Virus record (IMG/VR): IMGVR_UViG_3300048583_000179
Coordinates: 1-63,447 of that record
DNA from: a virus
Reading direction: 5' to 3' (one strand)
Length of the DNA stretch: 63,447 nucleotides
The notes below the pieces were generated by a model. The model saw only the letters and a list, made by a program, of their open reading frames with translations. It was not told where the DNA came from and did not search any database. The translations under genes and the position numbers were made by a program. Below, in pieces: positions 46,855 through 54,705 of this stretch (positions are counted from its first letter, which is position 1; every line of letters starts with the position of its first letter).

Positions 46855-46882
46855 CAGGGTGCCCCACTAGTAGAGCACCCTG
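46855..46882 (-). terminator. Hairpin before the kinase gene
   Basis: CAGGGTGC pairs with GCACCCTG over a 12-nt loop, between the 262-aa gene and the kinase gene. No separate promoter is visible for the kinase, so partial read-through is likely. Confidence 0.55.
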
Positions 46883-46915
46883 CACCCGCTTCGCTCCGCC
46901 CTGATGAGGCGTGGC

Positions 46916-47704
46916 TTACTCGGCCGTGGCTTCGCCGGAGTCATCAGCACCGACAGCCGCCTTGGCCTTCTTAGCCTTCTTTGGCTTGGCAGCCTTCGGT
47001 TCCGCGCCCTCCTCGGCCTCAGCAGCCTTCGCCTTCGGCGGCTTCGGCGGCTCGGGGATCACGTGCTCCAGCGGGGCACGGAGGCCCGTGGGCAGCACGA
47101 GCTGATAGTACACCCGGCCATCCACGATGCTGGACTTGATGCCGTAGCCGTGCACCTTGTAGACGCGGCCCGACAGAGCGCGGCCCTTGCGCTCCAGCGC
47201 CGACTTCAGGTCATCCGCGAAGACACCCGCGTACAGCAGGTCGATCATGTGAGCGATCTTGCTGCCCTGCCGCGCCGCCTTGATCTGGTCCAGCGCCTTC
47301 GGCTCGATCTGCGTCAGGTGCGGGCCACGGGGCGTCGCCTCCGCGCCCTCCGCCTTCGGCTTACGGTTGCGCTTCTTCTTGCCGCCCTCTTCCACGGCCT
47401 CGGTCGCCTCGTTGCTCTCGCTTGCACTCATGTTGTACACCGCTCCGTATCCCGCCATAATGGCGTTTTCGTGTGAAGTGAACCGCTTGATCTTGATCGT
47501 GTGCGTGTGGTTGAACGCACCCAGCAGAATTGACATGGGCACTTCTTCCAAGTGCTCACGGTTACGCTGCCAGAGAATCCACCGACCCTCCTTGGGATTA
47601 TGGGTTGTGACGCGAGCGTCTGGCGGCACTCGCGTCACCCGGAACTTGCCTTCCGGGATGCGCTCAATGAGCAATGACGTGTGAGTTGCTGGATACTGAA
47701 CCAT
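46916..47704 (-). CDS. Hypothetical protein with Lys/Ala/Pro-rich linkers, 262 aa
   Basis: An N-terminal beta domain (GKFRVTRVPPDARVTTHNPK, then WILWQRNREHLEEV), a disordered basic linker (KKKRNRKPKAEG), a helical domain and a Lys/Ala-rich tail. Probably binds nucleic acid or oligomerises. First gene of the modification unit; unknown function. Confidence 0.65.
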   Translation of the reverse strand: MVQYPATHTSLLIERIPEGKFRVTRVPPDARVTTHNPKEGRWILWQRNREHLEEVPMSILLGAFNHTHTIKIKRFTSHENAIMAGYGAVYNMSASESNEATEAVEEGGKKKRNRKPKAEGAEATPRGPHLTQIEPKALDQIKAARQGSKIAHMIDLLYAGVFADDLKSALERKGRALSGRVYKVHGYGIKSSIVDGRVYYQLVLPTGLRAPLEHVIPEPPKPPKAKAAEAEEGAEPKAAKPKKAKKAKAAVGADDSGEATAE

Positions 47705-47776
47705 CGTTACGTGTACCCCTCTGTTAGAAAGCCCTTGGCTTCTAGCTACTGAAACGTCGGCACCACCTACCCCACT

Positions 47777-47805
47777 AATATAGCTCCGGGTGACAATACA
47801 GGCAA
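47777..47805 (-). promoter_or_regulatory. Promoter TTGCCT-17-TATATT
   Basis: -35 at 47800-47805, -10 at 47777-47782 (minus strand). The -35 lies inside the 12-bp hairpin 47797-47828. The leader (47743-47773) resembles that of the helicase gene at 54702. Confidence 0.7.
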
Positions 47806-47828
47806 GGGGGAGTTTTCCCTTGCCTGTA
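47797..47828 (-). terminator. Terminator of the 47832 gene
   Basis: TACAGGCAAGGG pairs with CCCTTGCCTGTA over an 8-nt loop; one arm carries the -35 of the next promoter. Confidence 0.65.
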
Positions 47829-47831
47829 CAG

Positions 47832-48275
47832 TTAGGCCGGACTAATGAAGCAAGTCAGGGTGATTTGCTTGGCTGAGCCAGTGTAGCTTTCCAGCACGCC
47901 CATGATCAAATCGCCTTCGGCAACTGCCGTGGTGATATCGGTCATTACCGATGAATCGTAGGCCACATCGGCGGTGAGGTTGGGCTTGGTTGAGCCAACC
48001 CCAAAGATGCTGACGCCATTCTTTAGAATGTCAAACTGGGCGTCACAGGCTACGTCAGCATCAACCATAAAGCGGGAGAAGCTGCCCGCCCCATTGGCAC
48101 GAACGCGACTTGCTTGACCGGGAACGAGCACCCCGGCATAGTAGGCATCACCCCATTCAAAGACAGCGGCGAACTTGCGCGTGCCTACCCCGGTCGCGCC
48201 TTGCGGGCCAACGGCAGCGACGGTGATAGCAACCGCTGCCGGAACCTGAGTTACAATCGTAATGGGATCGCTCAT
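47832..48275 (-). CDS. Virion-type protein, 147 aa
   Basis: An N-terminal collagen-like turn (VAAVGPQGATGVG) and beta-rich body (FAAVFEWGDAYYAGVLVPGQ). Such small proteins with GxxG segments are usually tail or neck fibres. It stands in the replication region. Start overlaps the previous stop. Confidence 0.6.
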   Translation of the reverse strand: MSDPITIVTQVPAAVAITVAAVGPQGATGVGTRKFAAVFEWGDAYYAGVLVPGQASRVRANGAGSFSRFMVDADVACDAQFDILKNGVSIFGVGSTKPNLTADVAYDSSVMTDITTAVAEGDLIMGVLESYTGSAKQITLTCFISPA

Positions 48276-48628
48276 GGCCGGGTCACGTCCTTGGTGAGCT
48301 TGATCTTGCCCGCCATGAGAGTGCGCTTTTCTGAGCCGTTGAGGTACTGGACGTCCCAGTACATAGGCTTCTTTGGAAGACCCTGCGTTTGCGTGGCGGT
48401 CAGGCCCAGAGTGAACTTGCCCGCCGGACCATCGGTGATAGTGGTAGTGAAGGTTTCCAGCGCCGGGTCATCCGCATCCTGCTTCAAGCGAACCTGAGCA
48501 GTGATGTTGTAGCCTGTGATGTTGACCGGGGTTGCCGCAGGTTGTTCCCAAATGAATTCCTGCAGGAACGTATCGCCCCTATAGATGGCCAAGTCAACTG
48601 AGGCGGGCAACAGCTCAATCAGCGTCAT
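48272..48628 (-). CDS. BppU N-terminal-like virion protein, 118 aa
   Basis: SVDLAIYRGDTFLQEFIWEQ, PVNITGYNITAQVRLKQDAD and GPAGKFTLGLTATQTQGL are typical of a small immunoglobulin-like domain of baseplate upper and related virion proteins. Coupled to the collagen-like protein. Likely a capsid or tail surface pair. Confidence 0.65.
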   Translation of the reverse strand: MTLIELLPASVDLAIYRGDTFLQEFIWEQPAATPVNITGYNITAQVRLKQDADDPALETFTTTITDGPAGKFTLGLTATQTQGLPKKPMYWDVQYLNGSEKRTLMAGKIKLTKDVTRP

Positions 48629-48779
48629 TGGGCTCTTTCTCCTTTGTGATGTAGCTGTCGTCGTCCAGTATGTCAGCCAACATACAGCCTGTGCTGCAAT
48701 GCTGAAAGCCTAGATAGGCTTCGATGACCTTGCCACAGGTGAGACAAATGTAGTCACCATCCTCATCGCGTTGCAACAT
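48615..48779 (-). CDS. Small zinc-finger-like protein, 54 aa
   Basis: DYICLTCGKVIEAYLGFQHC, then STGC: a Cys2-Cys/His type site. ATG 48779 has GGGGGTCAG just after the helicase stop. Unknown role. Confidence 0.6.
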   Translation of the reverse strand: MLQRDEDGDYICLTCGKVIEAYLGFQHCSTGCMLADILDDDSYITKEKEPNDAD

Positions 48780-48789
48780 CTGACCCCCA

Positions 48790-50271
48790 TTAGTTGAAGC
48801 TCCAGAAGTAGCGGGTTTGGGGATCCACGATAAAGAGCTCTTCGCGGGCACGGGTTGCTGCGACATACTGCACTCTTAGTTCAGCGTCGGGGTCGGTTAT
48901 GGCCCCTTGTGCCACCCGAGCCCCAATGTCGGTAATGATGGCCACCTTGTCGGCCTGAGCCCCCTTTACGCTGTGAGCCGTGCCAATGCGCACCCGGCCC
49001 GGTTCGCTTAGACTTTCGCCAGACTTACGCAGAAGCCGAATATATTCACGGTCGCTGCTGCTCATGGCGGTGAGCCCTTCCATCCAGTTGGGGCGGGCGT
49101 CGCCACTAAACAAGTTGGTCCAGACGACAACATCTGGCAAGGTGTCGGCATGAACAGGGTGGCGGGTTACGAAGCTGAGGATGTTGCGCGCCTCAACCTT
49201 AGACACTTGCTTGCCGTTTCGAAGGCGTTCATATGCGAGGGCTGCCTTGACCGCAGGGCTGCTCCAAGACCAACGTCCGTCGGACAGCGAATAAACAACC
49301 CCCTGTGATCTGGCCACTTCTCTAAGCGCGTCAAGCTGATAGTTATTTCGGGCGATAAGGAGCCATGTTGATCTTCCTCGTAGGTCAAGGTAATCAACAT
49401 TGGGAATATAAGATACGCTTCCTTCTTCAGCACGAGCGGCGTATTGTTTTGGTACTCGTGATTGAATTCCACTAGAGATTCGATCGGCAAGTTCCTTAAC
49501 ACGCGCTGGAAGACGGTGAGACACCGGGAGCACAGTCCGTGTTCCTTTGATCCGCCACAGCATTTCAGTATCCGCTCCACTCCATCCGTAAACCGCTTGA
49601 TCGTCGTCTCCTGCGAGGTGAACGTACTCGGCATCTTTACTTACTCCACGCAACAGGTTCCACTGGGCACTATTCGTATCCTGTGCCTCGTCAACAATGA
49701 GCACTTTAACCCCACTCAAGGTGCGCGTTCTAGCCTCGTCAATCATGTCGCAGAAGTCTACCAGCCCGTTGACTTCTTTGAACCGGGCGTACTTGATAGC
49801 CACATGGTTGAGTACTTCCCAAGATAGGTTATCAAGGTTGGCCCGCTGCCACTCTTCGCGCAGGGGCGTTGCCCGGTTCTTGGCATTGTTAATCAGCGTC
49901 AGGCACTTGTCGCCAACGGTGCCCTCCCACGGTTGGCCCTCTTGGTTTGGCCCCATCTTAAAGTCAAGGCCCGCCTGTTCACCAAAGATGGCAAGGTGCT
50001 TCTGGCCAAATACATCTTCTCGGCTTAGGCCAAGCAGGTGATAGGCAGTGGCGTGGATCGTACGGAAGTGAACAAAAGAATCAGCCGAGTAGCTTGGAAA
50101 CGCCTCGCGGGCGCGCGTCACCGCTTCTAGTACCGCCCGTCGGCTGAAGCTTACGAAGGCGATTTGCTCCGGGGCGTACCCTTTGGACAGGTAGCCCTCA
50201 AGTGTACGTAGCAGGTACTCGGTCTTACCTGTACCCGGTGGGCCGTAGATAATTTCAGTTTGCCGCATCAC
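48790..50271 (-). CDS. UvrD-like SF1 helicase, 493 aa
   Basis: Walker A IYGPPGTGKTEY, motif Ia VSFSRRAV, FRTIHATAYHLL, motif II VLIVDEAQDTN, motif III GDDDQAVYGWSGAD, motif V GTAHSVKGAQADKV and motif VI YVAATRAREEL are all present. A 3'-5' DNA helicase of the UvrD/Rep type. Coupled to the PD-(D/E)XK nuclease gene. The start may be GTG 50271 or ATG 50268. Confidence 0.92.
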   Translation of the reverse strand: MMRQTEIIYGPPGTGKTEYLLRTLEGYLSKGYAPEQIAFVSFSRRAVLEAVTRAREAFPSYSADSFVHFRTIHATAYHLLGLSREDVFGQKHLAIFGEQAGLDFKMGPNQEGQPWEGTVGDKCLTLINNAKNRATPLREEWQRANLDNLSWEVLNHVAIKYARFKEVNGLVDFCDMIDEARTRTLSGVKVLIVDEAQDTNSAQWNLLRGVSKDAEYVHLAGDDDQAVYGWSGADTEMLWRIKGTRTVLPVSHRLPARVKELADRISSGIQSRVPKQYAARAEEGSVSYIPNVDYLDLRGRSTWLLIARNNYQLDALREVARSQGVVYSLSDGRWSWSSPAVKAALAYERLRNGKQVSKVEARNILSFVTRHPVHADTLPDVVVWTNLFSGDARPNWMEGLTAMSSSDREYIRLLRKSGESLSEPGRVRIGTAHSVKGAQADKVAIITDIGARVAQGAITDPDAELRVQYVAATRAREELFIVDPQTRYFWSFN

Positions 50272-50726
50272 TTAAACCTCTTCTGCCGTGCGGCATTGAC
50301 AGCGGTCGTGTAGACCGGGTCGTTTTCTAGGTACCTACGCACCTGATCCATTTTGCCCGTGACGGGGTACTTGGTGAGCACGGCTCCATAATCGCCATAC
50401 CACCCTTTCCCAGTCATAACCGAATAGGCGGTGAAGTCTGGAAGCCCTATCAGGGCAACCACAGGCGCACCTGTCTTTTCCGACAGGCGTCGCGCTTTTT
50501 CGTATGCGTCACCGCCCATGTGTTCCGGGGTTGGCTTCACTTCCGCATAGCAGCGAAAGTCCTCAAGCCAGAAGTCAGGTATGTAAGTGAGGTCGCCTAG
50601 GTCAAAGGGTTCCGGCTCGTAGGTGTACCGCAGCTTCATAGCGGTAAAGAATATCGCCCATCGGGCCTCTAGCCGACTACGAAACTTGGTGCCCCGATAC
50701 ACAGTCGGGATAGCTTCCAGTGCCAT
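50268..50726 (-). CDS. PD-(D/E)XK nuclease-like, 152 aa
   Basis: YRGTKFRSRLEARWAIFF, then YEPEPFDLGDLTYIPDFWLE and CYAEVKP give the E...PD...ExK pattern typical of small phage nucleases. It overlaps the helicase and likely works with it on branched or damaged DNA. Confidence 0.75.
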   Translation of the reverse strand: MALEAIPTVYRGTKFRSRLEARWAIFFTAMKLRYTYEPEPFDLGDLTYIPDFWLEDFRCYAEVKPTPEHMGGDAYEKARRLSEKTGAPVVALIGLPDFTAYSVMTGKGWYGDYGAVLTKYPVTGKMDQVRRYLENDPVYTTAVNAARQKRFK

Positions 50727-50729
50727 TGC

Positions 50730-52286
50730 CTAGAACTCCTCGGTTGGCTTGGCTGCCGCCACCTTGGGCTTAGACTCAAGCACTACTGGGTCTTCTACTT
50801 TAACCCCCCAGACGTTGACACCCTTGCCCGCCACATTCCAAAACTTCTTTTCCGAGCCGCGCTGATGCAGCAACAGCGACACGGCTTGTTGATTCTTATA
50901 GCTGATGCGGTGGTTGTCAAGGAAGGTGTACAAGTCAGTGATACGAAACCAGACAACATTGCCGTCACGGTACGGCTTGCCGCCAACGAAAATCTCTTCA
51001 CGGCTTGCGGCGTACACCTTCTGTGTACAGAACTTAATGATCCATTCCCAAAGCTGCCCGGTGGGACTAGCCTCTTCCGGCATCTGCACGATGTCGGCGG
51101 TTGGCACGATACGGTTCAAGTACGACAACCACTTCTTGGGCGTCATAGCTGGAAACGGCACGATGCCAATCTGTGACATGCATTGCTTGTTGAACTCGTC
51201 CTTGCCGTAAAACTGCGCCGTGTTCATCTGCACCCGCTTGCCGTCAATTTCCATGGTCCAGATTGGCTCTTCACCGGGGCCATGGTCGTAGCGGGTCAAC
51301 GCCTGTATCTCGTACTCGCGATAGGCGTCCTCGTCGTTGCCAATGTCACCGATCCCAAACTGGCGAGCGAGACATGCGCTTCTTTGGCAGTACGAATTGA
51401 TGGGGGGCAGCTTGCAGCGATAGGTGTAACTCTTACGGCTGACCGACTTCTTCAAGTGCTCAATTTCTTCTGAGCCCAGCTTGGCCATCGCCGTATTGTA
51501 CTGATCGACTTGGTCTTTCCAGCTGTCCGGGTACCGCTTCTTCAGGTACACTACAACGTTGAACATGCCGTCATTGCGCGTGCCTTCAACGAAACCGCCT
51601 TGTGCTTCAAGCTGCTGAAGGCAGGGTGGCCCTTCGTAGAACAGGTCACTTGTCTGCACAATCCACGACTTCATTAGCTTGGCGGGCGGCACCCGTGCCG
51701 CTTGGGCGGCAGTAAGGAACTGCGCCAGCGACGCCGGGCGACCGTCTATTACGGCATAGCGCTCCGTAGCATACGCCTTATGGTACGGCAGGTTGATATA
51801 GTTTCCAATGTCGTCTTCGTTGAAGCGACTGGTCTGCTTTGGAAACTTTTCCGTCTTGCTGGACATGCCCAACATGGCCGACCACTCAGTCAGCCTGTCC
51901 TGCATTACACGGGCGGGAACAGGGTCGGTGCAAAAGCAGTAGAAGTGACCGCCGCCGCTCTTACTGCGACACAGCACAAGCGGCAGACCCTTTTCTTTAA
52001 TGGTCTGTTCTGCCTTCACGTGATCCATGCGTGGGTTATCGTAGTCAATTGCGCCGAACATGACCGTGTCATCTTCGCGCAACATGATAATCCCAATGGT
52101 CGGACCCGTGCCGTCAAGATGTGCTACAAAGTGATCGTGTTGTACTTGACCACGAACGACACGGTTTTTGGTTTCTACTTTCCCGGCTTTGGTGAGCTGC
52201 CCGGTCAGCTTTGTTTCGCCGTATGCCTTAGTGTATCCGTCGAACAGGGCCGCGAAGCGGCGAACATCCAGTTCGTCCAATTGCAT
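50730..52286 (-). CDS. AEP-type primase, 518 aa
   Basis: VMFGAIDYDNPR gives the DxD pair and VLCRSKSGGGHFYCF the sxH motif of archaeo-eukaryotic primases, near residues 75-115. A cysteine segment (YRCKLPPINSYCQRSACLA) follows. It would make primers for the family-A polymerase. No DnaG- or DnaB-type protein is found elsewhere. Confidence 0.8.
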   Translation of the reverse strand: MQLDELDVRRFAALFDGYTKAYGETKLTGQLTKAGKVETKNRVVRGQVQHDHFVAHLDGTGPTIGIIMLREDDTVMFGAIDYDNPRMDHVKAEQTIKEKGLPLVLCRSKSGGGHFYCFCTDPVPARVMQDRLTEWSAMLGMSSKTEKFPKQTSRFNEDDIGNYINLPYHKAYATERYAVIDGRPASLAQFLTAAQAARVPPAKLMKSWIVQTSDLFYEGPPCLQQLEAQGGFVEGTRNDGMFNVVVYLKKRYPDSWKDQVDQYNTAMAKLGSEEIEHLKKSVSRKSYTYRCKLPPINSYCQRSACLARQFGIGDIGNDEDAYREYEIQALTRYDHGPGEEPIWTMEIDGKRVQMNTAQFYGKDEFNKQCMSQIGIVPFPAMTPKKWLSYLNRIVPTADIVQMPEEASPTGQLWEWIIKFCTQKVYAASREEIFVGGKPYRDGNVVWFRITDLYTFLDNHRISYKNQQAVSLLLHQRGSEKKFWNVAGKGVNVWGVKVEDPVVLESKPKVAAAKPTEEF

Positions 52287-52320
52287 GGTGAAGCCGCATA
52301 GAATTTTATGGGGGTGCAGA

Positions 52321-52346
52321 CCCCCCGGCCCTTGCGAACCGGGGGG
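52321..52346 (-). terminator. Terminator after the 52371 gene
   Basis: CCCCCCGG pairs with CCGGGGGG over a 10-nt loop, between two leftward genes; it may lower primase mRNA relative to the ssDNA-binding protein. Confidence 0.6.
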
Positions 52347-52370
52347 CTGTACGAAGCTGAACTGAAGGTG

Positions 52371-53219
52371 TTAGAATGCCTTGTCGGACACAACTTCGGC
52401 CTTGGCCTCGGCCTCGAACTCTTCCAGCTTAACCTTGGCCCGGCCCGCCGTGACCAGATCCCGGAACTCGCGGGCGGCGAGGTAGGTGTTGCCTCCGTTG
52501 GGAAGCGTGACCAGATCCGGGCCGTACTCGATCTTGACACCCATCCAGCTGCCCTGATCGTTGCTCTCGGGCACCGTGGTGAAGCGGTACGCCTTGTAGA
52601 ACGGTGCCGGGCGGAAGGGCACCCCGGTCGTGGGGTGCCCGATTTGCAAGGTGCTGATCAGGCTGTTGAAACGGCGGGACTTCTTGAGCTGCGACCCGTA
52701 CAGGTTGACCACGACTTGGCTGAACCCACCATTGTCGTTGACAATGAAGCCGTAGTACATACCGGACTGCACGAGGTGATTGCCGTTGGGCAACACGAGC
52801 TTGCCCTTGTCGTCGCGGGTGGCCGACTTCATAACGCTGTCGTCCATGCCGTGGTCCTTCACCAGACCGCCGCCCGTATCGCGCGGACGCCACTCGGTGT
52901 AGGACGGGCGGAACGCGCACGGCACGAAGAGGAAGCCCGTCTCCCCCTTCCAGTGCTCCATGGTCACGTTGTTGAAGAAGTCACCCTCTTCCAGCCCCTG
53001 AATGTACTCCGCTGCCCGCTTGTCAATCTGCGGGGACATCTTCTGGGCCACCTTCACAAACGGGATGGCCACATCCTCGGCCCTAAACCCAAGATCCTGC
53101 TGCGCATCCTCCATCAGCAGCGAGGGGTCCAGCGCCGCCGCGAGGGCGGTTGTCTGCGAGGCTCCCGGTGCCGCCACAGCCGTTCCGGGTGTCTTGGCGG
53201 AATCAGCCTTGCTTGCCAT
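52371..53219 (-). CDS. Putative ssDNA-binding protein, 282 aa
   Basis: VAIPFVKVAQKMSPQIDKRA, EGDFFNNVTMEHWKG and LFVPCAFRPSYTEWRPRDTG match a phage protein family often found in replication units and annotated as single-strand DNA binding. Acidic, low-complexity ends. The position beside primase and helicases supports the role; binding is not proven. Confidence 0.6.
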   Translation of the reverse strand: MASKADSAKTPGTAVAAPGASQTTALAAALDPSLLMEDAQQDLGFRAEDVAIPFVKVAQKMSPQIDKRAAEYIQGLEEGDFFNNVTMEHWKGETGFLFVPCAFRPSYTEWRPRDTGGGLVKDHGMDDSVMKSATRDDKGKLVLPNGNHLVQSGMYYGFIVNDNGGFSQVVVNLYGSQLKKSRRFNSLISTLQIGHPTTGVPFRPAPFYKAYRFTTVPESNDQGSWMGVKIEYGPDLVTLPNGGNTYLAAREFRDLVTAGRAKVKLEEFEAEAKAEVVSDKAF

Positions 53220-53245
53220 GATTTGCTCCTTGAGCGTTTGGTTGG

Positions 53246-53809
53246 CTACTCTTCATCATCAGTGGTTGTTTGGCCCGCGACTACGGCCCGCTGCCCCACA
53301 AAGATGTGAAGCAGGTCGTGGGGCAGGTCAGCCCCGGTGGGAACGACCTTCTTAACCCATGCCTTCAGGGTAGAAGGATGAACACCTTCCTTGACGGTGG
53401 TGCGGCCTCCGCGATTTTCTGCGATGGCGGCGAGGCCCATGGCCTCCGACCGCATTTCACGGTCAAACGCTGCTTCCACCGTGTACTTGATGAGGTTACC
53501 GTGGCCGTTGTCCAACAGCCACTTCATTGCATCGGCATGGCCCGCCTTGGGAATGCGGGCGCTGACAATGTTTTCCAGGTTGACGGTGCTGCCGCCGATG
53601 GTTACCGTGTGAATGTTATCGGCAAGCATGGCCCCCGGCAGCGTCACTTCCTGTAGCTCGCGCAGCTTTGCCTTGGCTTCCTTCAGCTTGGCTTCCTGCT
53701 CGGCCACATACTGCACTCCCTTGATTACGCGCACCGCGAGATCCAGCGTCGCCTTACTGGCGTGGCCCTTGCTGTCTGCTGCGAAGTCAATCGTAGCACT
53801 GTTAGTCAT
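53246..53809 (-). CDS. Hypothetical replication-linked protein, 187 aa
   Basis: N-terminal coiled coil (KGVQYVAEQEAKLKEAKAKL) and a globular part with IPKAGHADAMKWLLDNGHGN. Companion of the ssDNA-binding-like gene in this unit. Start overlaps the upstream stop. Confidence 0.65.
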   Translation of the reverse strand: MTNSATIDFAADSKGHASKATLDLAVRVIKGVQYVAEQEAKLKEAKAKLRELQEVTLPGAMLADNIHTVTIGGSTVNLENIVSARIPKAGHADAMKWLLDNGHGNLIKYTVEAAFDREMRSEAMGLAAIAENRGGRTTVKEGVHPSTLKAWVKKVVPTGADLPHDLLHIFVGQRAVVAGQTTTDDEE

Positions 53810-54273
53810 GATGCCGCCTGTTGAATTCCTGAGTAAATGGTCATCCAGACTGGGTTGTACTTCGCCCCGATGTCGGTACGCTGCCCGTTCGGTAGCTTAG
53901 GTCGATCGTACTTCAGCCACCGCACCCGCTGTACGCCTCGGCGTTCCAGCACGATACCTGCCATGAGGGCGGCAAGGCTGTCACCACCTGCCCACACGAG
54001 GTAGTCCACCTCGGGGTCAAACGCTTCCAACCGATCAATGACAATCTGCAAACACTTGTCCGGTCGCTGGCTTGGCGTATCGCCTGAGCGGATAACGGTT
54101 ACTACTTCACCGTATTCATCCAGCTTGTCCAGCTTGGGCGTCCGACCATTACGATCCACGGTCGGTTGTGCAATGAGGTACACCTTCGGCTTGCGCATAA
54201 CTTGTGACCCTGTTCCGGTTACTGCCGCATACAAGGTAGCACTCACCCCCCTTTCGCGTAAGGTGTTAGACAT
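53806..54273 (-). CDS. Hypothetical Rossmann-like protein, 155 aa
   Basis: ATG 54273 with GAGGCCCGGTG upstream; a GTG one codon earlier is possible. VYLIAQPTVDRNGRTPKLDK, VTVIRSGDTPSQ and VDYLVWAGGDSLAALMAGIV suggest a nucleotide-handling alpha/beta fold. Unknown. Confidence 0.6.
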   Translation of the reverse strand: MSNTLRERGVSATLYAAVTGTGSQVMRKPKVYLIAQPTVDRNGRTPKLDKLDEYGEVVTVIRSGDTPSQRPDKCLQIVIDRLEAFDPEVDYLVWAGGDSLAALMAGIVLERRGVQRVRWLKYDRPKLPNGQRTDIGAKYNPVWMTIYSGIQQAAS

Positions 54274-54472
54274 CACCGGGCCTCTTCTTGGCCAGTAGGT
54301 TGTCCTTGTACCACTCCAGCTTCCTTGACAACGGGTTCCATACTTGAACAGCGTCGGCAGTAAACCCGTTGATGTCTACCTGAATCCAGCCGTCCAGCCA
54401 CAACCTGTCGCCTAGCTTCATGCCGTTGCGGGCTACGAGCTCCGTCCTACCGCACTTCGGGCAATTGTTCAT
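54266..54472 (-). CDS. Zinc-ribbon protein, 68 aa
   Basis: Starts MNNCPKCGRTELVARNGM, one CxxC knuckle, then a Trp-rich beta domain. Start overlaps the previous stop (ATGA). Confidence 0.6.
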   Translation of the reverse strand: MNNCPKCGRTELVARNGMKLGDRLWLDGWIQVDINGFTADAVQVWNPLSRKLEWYKDNLLAKKRPGDV

Positions 54473-54705
54473 GGCCGTAGCCCCTGAACGATAACCAGCT
54501 CGTCTAGCCTGAACTGGTTTTCGCCGTAGTTGTCCTGCTCTTCCTGCGTCAGTGCTTTTTCAATGGCTGCCACTGCTTCGTGGAGTGAGGCGTAGCCACT
54601 TGCGAATGGGTAGTTCGGGTGTCCGACATCCCAAGGATACTGACGCTTGGGCTCCACCAAACGACCACGAGGGGTGCGCCGATAGACTTCGTAAAGAACC
54701 CTCAT
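54469..54705 (-). CDS. Hypothetical protein, 78 aa
   Basis: ATG 54705 overlaps the stop of the helicase. Basic N-terminus (MRVLYEVYRRTPRGRLVEPK), then a helix. Unknown. Confidence 0.6.
   Translation of the reverse strand: MRVLYEVYRRTPRGRLVEPKRQYPWDVGHPNYPFASGYASLHEAVAAIEKALTQEEQDNYGENQFRLDELVIVQGLRP

Noticed and set aside
52308-53309. Plus-strand 333-aa open frame
   Set aside because: Antisense to the ssDNA-binding-like gene and crossing its terminator; His/Arg/Leu-rich shadow.
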